The notes under the pieces are model-generated. The model was not told the DNA's origin and ran no database searches. It worked only from the letters and a program-made list of their open reading frames with translations. From assembly GCA_902482615.1 (NCBI GenBank), contig CABTAA010000045.1:1-10044 (forward strand): a DNA stretch of 10,044 bases. The letters run 5' to 3'. The translations under genes and the position numbers were made by a program. This DNA comes from an uncultured Collinsella sp. Lineage in GTDB: Bacteria > Actinomycetota > Coriobacteriia > Coriobacteriales > Coriobacteriaceae. Of this stretch, positions 1 to 5,651 are shown in pieces. Each line of letters opens with the position of its first letter. Position 1 is the first letter of the stretch.

Positions 1-258
1 TGTAAAGCAGACAAAGTAATCTTTCCAGGTGTCGGTGAAGCACATACCACAATGGAGCACTTGAAAGAGCATAACTTAGATACAATTATAAAAGGATTGA
101 AGCAGCCTGTTTTAGGAATTTGCCTCGGCATGCAGTTGATGTGCCGCCACTCTGAAGAGGGGGATGTGGATTGCCTGGGTATTTTTGATACTGATGTGAA
201 ACGTTTCATTTCGCAGAGGCACGAGGATAAAGTACCTCATATGGGATGGAATAAATTA
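1..258 (+). CDS. hisH: HisH, glutaminase subunit of imidazole glycerol phosphate synthase (5'-partial, broken)
   Basis: Frame 1 is open from the first base. The translation contains the HisH nucleophile-elbow sequence GICLGMQLM, with the catalytic Cys codon at 121-123, and the downstream motif VPHMGWNKL that follows it in HisH proteins. HisH hydrolyses glutamine and passes ammonia to HisF in histidine biosynthesis. The piece lacks the N-terminus (outside the window) and everything after the GWN motif. The + frame runs on to a stop at 307-309, but bases after about 250 are the inverted 3' end of hisH, so the last residues are spurious. Composition is AT-rich and unlike the neighbouring GC-rich gene, and the sequence resembles Bacteroidota HisH. 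This is a gene fragment at a rearranged or chimeric contig end. Confidence 0.8.
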
Positions 259-338
259 ACAAAATTCTTTAATATCTTTAAACCTGCAACTCCACTTTTT
301 TCAGGGTGAAATTGTGTTGAAAATAAATTATTCCTACT
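250..338 (-). pseudogene. hisH: Inverted 3' end of hisH fused to the oxidoreductase ORF
   Basis: On the minus strand, the frame of the neighbouring oxidoreductase runs without a stop into residues reading FSTQFHPEKSG followed by GLKILKNF. This is the C-terminal signature of HisH, including the His (306-308) and Glu (300-302) of its Cys-His-Glu triad. It is the part missing from the + strand hisH piece, but in the opposite orientation. Roughly 70 residues between the GWN motif and this tail are absent. The frame ends at a TGA at 237-239. The inversion next to its own 5' part, with a few bases of AT-rich microhomology around 250-258, fits a fold-back chimera better than evolution. Confidence 0.75.
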
Positions 339-1382
339 TAATGCTGCAACAACATCAAGGTATAACGGCTCGCCGATGGAACCCGGCTCCTTGGTGCGGT
401 CCATGACGGCAATCTTCTTGACGGTCTCGGGGAGAACGTCGACAAAGTGCTTGATGGAGAACGGACGGAACAGGCGGACCTTGACCAGGCCGACCTTCTC
501 GCCGTGAGCGTTGAGGTAGTCGATGACTTCCTCGAGCACGTCGCAGAAGGAGCCCATGCACACGACGACGCGGTCGGCATCGGGAGCGCCGTAGTAGTTG
601 AACAGGCCGTAATCGGTGCCGAGCTTCTCGTTGATCTTCTTCATGTAGCCCTCGACGACGGCGGGAAGCTCGTCGTAGACCTTGTTGCAGGCCTCGCGGT
701 TCTGGAAGAAGATGTCGCCGTTCTCGTGGCTACCGCGGGTATGCGGGTGCTCAGGGTTGAGCGCGTGATCGCGGAAAGCCTGGACGGCGTCCATGTCGCA
801 CATCTCGGCAAGATCCTTGTAGTCCCACATGGCGACCTTCTGGATCTCGTGGCTGGTGCGGAAGCCATCAAAGAAGTTAAGGAACGGGGTCTTACCCTCG
901 ATGGCGGCAAGGTGAGCCACCGGCGAGAGGTCCATGACCTCCTGGACGTTGCCCTCGGCAAGCATGGCGAAGCCGGTCTGGCGACAGGCCATGACGTCGG
1001 AGTGATCGCCAAAGATGTTCAGGGCGTGCGAAGCGACGCAACGCGCGGAGACGTGGAAGACGCCCGGGAGCTGCTCGCCTGCGATCTTGTACATGTTCGG
1101 GATCATCAGGAGCAGACCCTGAGAAGCCGTGTAGGTGGTGGTCAGAGCACCGGCGCCCAGCGAACCGTGAACGGTACCGGCTGCACCTGCCTCGGACTCC
1201 ATCTCGACGACCTTGACCGGGGTGCCGAAGATGTTCTTGCGACCCTGGGCCGCCCACTGGTCGACATGGTCGGCCATCGGGCTGGACGGCGTAATGGGAT
1301 AGATTCCCGCTACCTCGGTGTACGCATACGAAACATATGCGGCCGCCTCGTTGCCGTCCATAGACTTAAACTTACGCGCCAT
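339..1382 (-). CDS. nifJ: Pyruvate:ferredoxin (flavodoxin) oxidoreductase, N-terminal third only
   Basis: The enzyme oxidises pyruvate to acetyl-CoA and CO2 and reduces ferredoxin, central to anaerobic metabolism. About 348 residues are present. Residues near 30-36 read YPITPSSP, the start of the pyruvate oxidoreductase N-terminal domain, followed by VEMESEAGAAG and the domain II stretch DRTKEPGSIGEPLYLDVVAAL. Full-length proteins of this family are near 1,180 residues, so the TPP, ferredoxin and CoA-binding remainder is missing. I chose the ATG at 1382 because GGAGAGG lies just upstream at 1388-1394; an ATG at 1400 overlaps that site. The frame runs on into inverted hisH sequence, so the true gene is interrupted near 339-350. 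Codon use is GC-rich and matches the FHA region. Confidence 0.9.
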
Positions 1383-1727
1383 ATACCCCTCTCCTCTCAT
1401 ATAGGTATACAGGCCCCGGCGATCGCCGGGATGTTGGCGTGATGGGATTTACGCTGTTGCTTCCAATCATCTGGCAGGCAGGCTCAGCAGCAGGTACGTG
1501 GCGTGGAGAGAAGACATGCCGAGGCGAGGGGCAGCTGATGCGCCCCACAGACCCGACCGCCCGTCTTGCACATGACCGAGCGCCGCAAAGGCCGCATGCC
1601 GGATGCTCCCGGGCACGCCCCGGCGATGGGAAGCGCCCGCAACGGAAATCCGCATGCGGGTTTATTGTACCCCGCCGTTAAGTGTAATTTCGACAAATAT
1701 AGGCGGGCGGTAAAGGTTTACCTCGGG
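1383..1727 (-). promoter_or_regulatory. Leader and probable promoter region of the oxidoreductase gene
   Basis: This 345-base stretch holds no convincing gene. On the minus strand a TACAAT hexamer at 1664-1669 is a good -10 candidate, with only a weak -35 about 18 bases further upstream. If used, it gives a leader of about 275 nt before the oxidoreductase start. The leader is GC-rich with self-complementary parts, for example a GGGGC/GCCCC hairpin near 1525-1545 and the palindrome CCGCATGCGG at 1650-1659. I do not recognise a riboswitch or known RNA in it. Small frames on both strands read as low-complexity Arg/Ala/Pro-rich sequence and are probably not genes. Confidence 0.3.
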
Positions 1728-1802
1728 TGACCGCCAAGGGCCAGAATGGTCCCTCCATCCCCGGACGACTGGCTCTGACGCGCCAAGGAGTGTCCCCAAG
1801 TA

Positions 1803-1833
1803 CCGGCAGGAAAGGAACGTCCCTAACTGCCGG
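1803..1833 (-). terminator. Hairpin directly after the truncated FHA frame
   Basis: CCGGCAG at 1803-1809 pairs with CTGCCGG at 1827-1833 around a 17-base loop, immediately after the stop codon on the minus strand. There is no T-run, so termination is uncertain. The same hairpin is conserved in the right repeat copy. Confidence 0.4.
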
Positions 1834-2258
1834 CTAGAGGGCGCCGAGCAGGATGGCGTAGGTGGTGGATTCGCCGAGTTTGAGCTCGTCGCCGGGGTTG
1901 AGCTGGGCGGAGCGGCCGGGCTCTACTTGAATACACACACTCGTGGCCCCGTTTACCACCACGGTGCCGTTAGTGGACGACAGGTCCTCGACAAACCATG
2001 CGCCAGACTCGTCGCACCAGATATGGGCATGGCGGGCCGAGACGTCGTCGGTGATGCCGCCCTCCCCCGTTGCCAGCGCGCCGATCTCAACGCCTTCCTC
2101 ACTCGGCTGAATCCAGCGCGGGACGCTCACCACGTAGCCGTTTTGCACGCACAGCAGTCCCAGCGGATGCGCCGGCGCGACCTCGTGCTCGCCCGCGACC
2201 GAAGATGTGCTCAGCGAGCGCGGCGTCAACGTGTCGCCGCCACGGGTCGCATGAGCGC
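1834..2258 (-). pseudogene. FHA-domain protein, 5'-truncated copy
   Basis: The minus-strand frame encodes the C-terminal FHA domain with DVSARHAHIW and SSTNGTVVVNG, the Arg-His and Asn-Gly motifs used by FHA domains to bind phosphothreonine. It ends at a TAG at 1834-1836. The last ~140 residues are, by eye, about four-fifths identical to the intact gene at 8570-9508, with three residues missing just before the Arg-His motif. The N-terminal half found in the intact copy is absent. The frame can be extended to an ATG at 2307, but the extra residues match nothing in the full copy and no ribosome binding site precedes that ATG. The sequence looks constrained in the domain, so a stand-alone FHA protein cannot be excluded. 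Confidence 0.7.
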
Positions 2259-2279
2259 GGCGGCTCGCCCGACTTGGAA

Positions 2280-2410
2280 CTAAGGCGGGCGTGAGAGCAA
2301 ACGGCATAGGGAACGAATCTTGCGGATGTACTCCTCGACGTCAGGCAGGTAAGCCCCACGAAGTCACCGGGGAGGCCCAAGCGGCCCGGCACCACTTCCA
2401 GATTCTGACC
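2280..2410 (-). pseudogene. Scrap of unidentified coding sequence with a frameshift
   Basis: On the minus strand, the frame reading VVPGRLGLPGDFV (about 2400-2358) and the next frame reading GAYLPDVEEYIRKIRSLC (2357-2290) both show the G/C-ending codons typical of the surrounding chromosome. They would join smoothly if the four-C run at 2354-2357 were one base longer. The second frame ends at a TAG at 2280-2282. Further upstream another minus frame (to about 2496) looks partly coding. I do not recognise the protein. This may be the remnant of a gene destroyed when the island joined the FHA copy. Confidence 0.3.
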
Positions 2411-2740
2411 AGGGCGAGTCGTTCGCCGGTGGCTGAAGGCTCGCTTCCACCCAAAAGGGGAGATTCGCGTTGTTCCCCAATCGCTCTCGCATCTTTCATT
2501 TTGCTCGAGGTGGGCTATAAAAACTTTCCTGGTGAAAGGCGGCGATTGGTTTCCTTTCTTTCTAGAGGAGCGCGCCTGTAATCTGTTTTCATCCTAAATC
2601 AAGTTAAGATCGGACCTTCCAGAGGCAAGTCGACTCAAACTGCGAGGCTCCATGTTGGAATAAAGAGCGCTGTCGAAGTGCCAACAACACAAAGCTTGCC
2701 AGTCTCAAATAGAACCTTTTGGGAGTCCGATTGGGCCGCA
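2411..2740. other. Intergenic stretch before the maturase, no supported gene
   Basis: Composition drops from GC-rich to AT-richer between about 2480 and 2600, marking the entry into the island. Frames on both strands are short and unconvincing. A TATAAA at 2514-2519 could be a -10 element on the plus strand, but no good -35 is seen at the right distance. Confidence 0.3.
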
Positions 2741-2766
2741 CACCGAATCCCCGCTGGTGGTTTTTT
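2741..2766 (+). terminator. Weak hairpin with T6 tract upstream of the maturase
   Basis: CACC at 2741-2744 can pair with GGTG at 2756-2759, followed by G and six T residues at 2761-2766. The stem is only four pairs, so it is a marginal terminator or attenuator. It lies 57 bases before the chosen maturase start and could insulate the cluster from upstream transcription or act as a leader element. Confidence 0.25.
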
Positions 2767-2823
2767 ATAGCTGCGCAACAATAAACAAGGTTAGTGCCAG
2801 TCCAGCATGAAATTGAGGAACGT

Positions 2824-4182
2824 ATGCATTTTTTCTCAGTAAGTGATCGTCGTTACTGCTTCGATGAGGTCACTCGCAATTGCTTTCAGGTTGACCAAGC
2901 ATCAGAAGATGCGCTTCGCATATTTGAAGCATCGGGAAGAACGGTCAACTCGAAGTTGCTAACAAAGTCACTTGCTGCGAAAGGCTACGACCAAACGACC
3001 ATAGCAGAACTTGAAGACGACATTGATGAGTATCAACGATTGTCTGAGCGGACTTTCTTAACAAAAGACACGCCTCGAAAACTTAGATCCATCGAACTCC
3101 ACGTTTCACATGCATGCAACCTTGGTTGTAGTTACTGTTTTGCCGGTAAAGGAGATTATGGAACGTCTCCTCTGCTGATGACAGACGAGATAGCCTTCAA
3201 GGCGGTCGACTACCTCGTCGCAAGTTCATCGGAAAACGAAACGCTTGCGATCGTCTTTTTTGGTGGGGAACCCATGATTAACGAGCCGCTGATATGGAAA
3301 ACGGTCGACTATTCAAAAAGAATATACCCCAATAGAAACTTTACCTATTCTATTACGACCAACGGAACGCTTTTGAATGACACTGCTGTGAATTCTTTCA
3401 AGGAGCACGGGTTTTCTGTTCTGATTAGTCTCGATGGTACAGGATGCAAGCACGATGCATCGCGCCCGTACAAGACGGGAGGCGGCTCTTTCTCCGATAT
3501 CGACAAAAACGTTCGTCGTTTTTCCGAGTCGTTCCCCTTCGGCGCAAGAGCGACCTTAACAAATAATAACTGTAACCTTGTTGAAGACTATCTTCAGTTT
3601 AAAGAGATGGGCTTCAGAAGGATTTACTTCTCGCCCGTGAGCTCATTCGATGAGAATATCAAACTCGACGAACACTCATTAAACAAAATCAGGGCGGGCC
3701 TAATAGATTTGGCGGATCAATATCTCAAACAGATTGATCAAGGGGAAAAGCCCTTGTTTAGAACATTGAAAACTGCAGTTGATTTGATTATGAGCAACAG
3801 GATCGCCTTTGTCGGATGCGGGGCTGGCAGGCGTTTTATTTCCGTGACTCCCGAAGGGGACGTATACCCCTGTCACAGGTTTGTCGGGATGATGCGATTC
3901 AAAATGGGCAACATCGTCACCGGAATTGACGAAACTAGGTATATTGAAAACTGGAGTCAGGGTGTCGAAAAAAGAATTGACTGTACGGACTGTTGGGCTC
4001 GGTCTTTCTGTGGTGGGGGCTGTAGCTGGGAGGCTGCAGACGAGCACGGCTACTTGCCCAAGAGTCTACACCCTGCATCATGTGAATATAGAAAAATGTG
4101 CTACGAGATGGCTTTTGACCTTATTTCCCGCCACTCATCTTCGCAGGAGAAAAATCAACGAGAAGCTACTGTATCGGAATAA
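2824..4182 (+). CDS. Radical SAM/SPASM peptide maturase (ranthipeptide-type candidate)
   Basis: A 452-residue enzyme. Residues 1-~80 form a small alpha/beta region that fits a PqqD-like precursor-recognition (RRE) domain. C98, C102 and C105 make the CX3CX2C motif that binds the radical SAM [4Fe-4S] cluster, and GGEP at 147-150 contacts SAM. The C-terminus has SPASM cysteines: C332, C350, then C387-X2-C390-X5-C396-X3-C400, then C420 and C426, enough for two auxiliary clusters. I prefer the ATG at 2824 because TGAGGAA lies five bases upstream; an in-frame GTG at 2794 would add ten residues. Two Cys/Asp-rich peptide genes follow on the same strand, so it most likely forms Cys-derived thioethers on them. 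Such enzymes act in the cytosol. The exact bond type is inferred from the precursor motif, not from the enzyme. Confidence 0.93.
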   Translation: MHFFSVSDRRYCFDEVTRNCFQVDQASEDALRIFEASGRTVNSKLLTKSLAAKGYDQTTIAELEDDIDEYQRLSERTFLTKDTPRKLRSIELHVSHACNLGCSYCFAGKGDYGTSPLLMTDEIAFKAVDYLVASSSENETLAIVFFGGEPMINEPLIWKTVDYSKRIYPNRNFTYSITTNGTLLNDTAVNSFKEHGFSVLISLDGTGCKHDASRPYKTGGGSFSDIDKNVRRFSESFPFGARATLTNNNCNLVEDYLQFKEMGFRRIYFSPVSSFDENIKLDEHSLNKIRAGLIDLADQYLKQIDQGEKPLFRTLKTAVDLIMSNRIAFVGCGAGRRFISVTPEGDVYPCHRFVGMMRFKMGNIVTGIDETRYIENWSQGVEKRIDCTDCWARSFCGGGCSWEAADEHGYLPKSLHPASCEYRKMCYEMAFDLISRHSSSQEKNQREATVSE

Positions 4183-4351
4183 GCGGTTCAGCGCATTGCT
4201 GTCACCATTGTGGAGGTGTTCGTTCTTCTGATTACCGTCTGCGAAGCTTATTGCTACGTTCGCCGAAACCATTCTAGAAATATGGTGAACTAGACATCTT
4301 GGTTTGTTATACACAATATTGAGGTTTTTCTGCACTCAAAGGGAGGTAGTC
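4183..4351 (+). promoter_or_regulatory. Spacer between maturase and first precursor gene
   Basis: A 169-base AT-rich gap with no gene. It ends in a strong Shine-Dalgarno sequence, GGGAGGT at 4341-4347. The length leaves room for a separate promoter for the peptide genes; TAGACA at 4291-4296 with AATATT 18 bases downstream is only a weak candidate. No clear terminator separates the maturase from the peptides. Confidence 0.3.
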
Positions 4352-4555
4352 GTGAAGCATATTCATCCGATTAATCCAGGAAGTGGCGACGAGGCAGGCG
4401 TGAAGCCGATGTCTTTTGACTGCCTCTTGGGCATTACTGACATCTGTACTGTTTATGATAAAGCAGATGGCTGTGGTGCATACGATTACTGCGACTATGA
4501 CATGGATGGCGGCAGCATCTGCGTTGTAGATCACTGTGGCATTGATCAAACGTAG
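4352..4555 (+). CDS. RiPP precursor peptide A, Cys/Asp-rich, 67 residues
   Basis: I start at the GTG at 4352, preceded by GGGAGGT, because the resulting N-terminus MKHIHP matches that of the next gene; an upstream ATG at 4304 lacks this support. Residues 1-~23 look like a leader. The core has six Cys (24, 32, 41, 47, 57, 62), each followed by Asp: C24-X5-D30, C32-X3-D36, C41-X3-D45, C47-X2-D50, C57-X2-D60 and C62-X2-D65. They fall into three modules of C-Xn-D-X0-4-C-Xm-D. The peptide is strongly acidic. CX3D motifs are the sites of Cys-to-Asp thioethers in freyrasin, so a ranthipeptide precursor is the best reading. There is no double-Gly cleavage site. Confidence 0.88.
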   Translation: MKHIHPINPGSGDEAGVKPMSFDCLLGITDICTVYDKADGCGAYDYCDYDMDGGSICVVDHCGIDQT

Positions 4556-4585
4556 TCTCTAATTGGATTAAGGTGAGGAGCTGTT

Positions 4586-4765
4586 ATGAAGCATATCCAT
4601 CCTGTTGGTTCAAATGAACATCCTCCCGTTGAGCCTTGTTGTCTTGGAGTTGATATATGCAATTTTTACGACATCGCCGAGTGCCCTGTTGCGGATTGGT
4701 GCTATGTCGATAAAGAATCAAGCTGTGTTTTGCCAGCAGATTGGTGCGATCCAGTTGACGAGTAG
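4586..4765 (+). CDS. RiPP precursor peptide B, Cys/Asp-rich, 59 residues
   Basis: ATG at 4586 follows GAGGAG (4575-4580) by five bases. The peptide begins MKHIHP like precursor A, with a shorter Pro-rich leader of about 17 residues. Seven Cys are present (18, 19, 25, 33, 39, 47, 54). Six of them precede an Asp: C19-X3-D23, C25-X3-D29, C33-X3-D37, C39-X2-D42, C47-X4-D52 and C54-X3-D58, again as three paired modules; C18 is an extra. Each module has the form D-X-C in its middle (D-I-C, D-W-C, D-W-C), as in precursor A (D-I-C, D-Y-C, D-H-C). The sequence outside these positions has diverged, which is what a pair of real, co-evolving substrates of one maturase would show. It is only 30 bases downstream of precursor A, so the two are probably cotranscribed. 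Confidence 0.88.
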   Translation: MKHIHPVGSNEHPPVEPCCLGVDICNFYDIAECPVADWCYVDKESSCVLPADWCDPVDE

Positions 4766-4843
4766 TTTTGTGGCTAGGAACTATTTGGTCCAATTCAGAA
4801 TAAGATGGGAACAAATACCAAAATCTTGTGTCTGGGAGGAGTT

Positions 4844-4951
4844 ATGCCATTATTGCAAGGTCTCGTTGGATTAGCCTTTATACTTGCGTTATATCTGGCA
4901 CCTTTTTTAATTCTATTCTTCATTATCCGATTCTTTCTTCGGAGAAAATAG
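4844..4951 (+). CDS. 35-residue single-pass membrane protein
   Basis: ATG at 4844 is preceded by GGGAGGAG (4834-4841), one of the best ribosome binding sites in the window. The translation has one long hydrophobic segment (residues ~7-28, rich in Leu, Phe, Ile) and ends in a basic tail RFFLRRK, so the C-terminus should stay in the cytosol. It lies 78 bases after precursor B on the same strand and before a terminator, so it belongs to the peptide operon. Possible roles are self-immunity, an exporter helper or a small toxin. Nothing in the sequence decides between them. I know no named family for it. Confidence 0.65.
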   Translation: MPLLQGLVGLAFILALYLAPFLILFFIIRFFLRRK

Positions 4952-5015
4952 GAGTGTCACGCAAACATTAGCGTAGCTTTCTTCCAATATGAGCCGAGCA
5001 TTGGCAAGTGGAATA

Positions 5016-5066
5016 AGAAGCCCGACCGTTCGCCACATGAAAGTGATCGGACGGGCTTCTCTATTT
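5016..5066 (+). terminator. Bidirectional Rho-independent terminator of the peptide operon
   Basis: AGAAGCCCG at 5016-5024 pairs with CGGGCTTCT at 5052-5060, with a further CCG/CGG step inside after one A-A mismatch and a 19-base loop. T-rich sequence follows on the plus side (CTATTT), and the minus side has TTATTCC. It closes the + strand peptide operon; the facing ABC gene ends about 590 bases further right. Confidence 0.7.
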
Positions 5067-5154
5067 AACCCGGGCCGCCACCCATAGCGGCTTTCCAAGC
5101 GTATTCTCAGTGCAAAGCAATCGTCAGTTTAATCCTATGCGCTGATACCGCATT

Positions 5155-5280
5155 TCATTTGTTCGGCTCGAATTCTACGGCCTGGCAACCCTCGCACTCT
5201 CCGGCAAATGGATTGAACGCGAAGGCAGAGATGATGTGTGCGTGGACATCGAGGCTGCTGTAGGCAACATACTGGGACAT
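5155..5280 (-). pseudogene. IS110-type transposase, N-terminal remnant
   Basis: From the ATG at 5280 the minus strand encodes 41 residues beginning MSQYVAYSSLDVHAH and including ISAFAFNP, then a short divergent tail and a TGA at 5155-5157. The LDVHA stretch looks like the start of an IS110-family (DEDD) transposase, with its first catalytic Asp. The family is usually 300-450 residues, so about nine-tenths of the protein is gone. The break is close to 5160. I rely on recognition of this motif only; a + strand frame over the same bases (5146-5340) reads less like a protein and is treated as its shadow. Confidence 0.5.
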
Positions 5281-5430
5281 GGACCCCCGCTGCGCGTGGT
5301 ATGCGGCCCGGCATATTCATTGCCGTCCAACCCCGTGTAGTTGCAGCAAAGGGTGGAACCTCAATGCTCAGCTCATGTTGTCCGTGGGACACGAGAATCG
5401 TAAGTACACTTTAGTGCGATTCTCACGCTG
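5281..5430 (-). mobile_element. Probable left end of the IS110-type element, upstream noncoding region
   Basis: This region lies directly 5' of the transposase remnant. It contains a hairpin with arms GAGAATCG (5393-5400) and CGATTCTC (5417-5424), holding an inner CACT/AGTG pair (5407-5410 and 5413-5416). In IS110-group elements the noncoding left end upstream of the transposase encodes the bridge RNA that pairs with target and donor DNA. The position and folding fit, but I cannot verify boundaries, and no terminal core dinucleotide was identified. Confidence 0.35.
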
Positions 5431-5651
5431 ATACTGAGCCACCTGGAATAAGATACGTCGCGACAACACTTCGCTTCACCTCTGTCTCGACAAGATGACG
5501 TAGACTAAAGTTTCCTTTAGTAAGAGAACGAGAACTATATCTGAAAGCGTTGCGATGGCGTGAAGGCACCGAGTCCGAACCGCCTGAATGCTACGTGCAT
5601 CTGCATCGCCTTTTTGTTATCTCTGCCAGTTGGGTAGCACTACACTTGTCA
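5431..5651. other. Stretch 3' of the ABC gene without a supported gene
   Basis: No convincing coding frame is present. There is a small hairpin CTAAAG-TTTC-CTTTAG at 5505-5520, and a GCGATG (near 5552) that can pair with CATCGC (near 5608) just before CTTTTT, which might be a long-looped + strand terminator. No terminator with a T-run is visible for the minus-strand ABC gene. Confidence 0.3.

Larger units (their letters stand above)
1728..2258. repeat. Left copy of ~0.53 kb imperfect direct repeat (FHA gene 3' part plus downstream spacer)
   Basis: From TGACCGCCAAGGGCCA at 1728 to about 2258 the sequence matches 8464-~9002 in the same orientation, with scattered substitutions and small indels. 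It covers the 3' 420 bases of an FHA-domain gene and about 105 bases of spacer. The spacer carries a CCGGCAG/CTGCCGG hairpin right after the stop codon, and on the minus strand two copies of a GGGAC(G/A)(T/C)TCCTT-like unit. Similarity stops abruptly at about 2258. Confidence 0.85.

Noticed and set aside
242..309. + strand residues ATPLFSG, which resemble the PLF-x-G of HisH
   Set aside because: These bases are the reverse complement of the HisH tail FHPEKSG; the minus reading is far stronger and the resemblance is coincidental.
447..1442. 331-residue + strand frame over the oxidoreductase
   Set aside because: It is antisense to a clearly recognised gene and has no family motif; long antisense frames are common in GC-rich DNA.
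2291..2581. 96-residue + strand frame
   Set aside because: No ribosome binding site or recognisable motif; the minus strand has better codon character in the same area.
3700..4047. Minus-strand frame inside the maturase gene
   Set aside because: Antisense to the SPASM-coding part of the maturase, without its own signals.
5146..5340. + strand 64-residue frame that looks protein-like
   Set aside because: It lies opposite the IS110-type transposase start, which has a recognisable motif and its own ATG; the + frame has no start codon or ribosome binding site.
5565..5585. GGCACCGAGTC word resembling part of a Cas9 tracrRNA
   Set aside because: Only about 11 bases match, there is no complementary arm, no repeat array and no cas gene.
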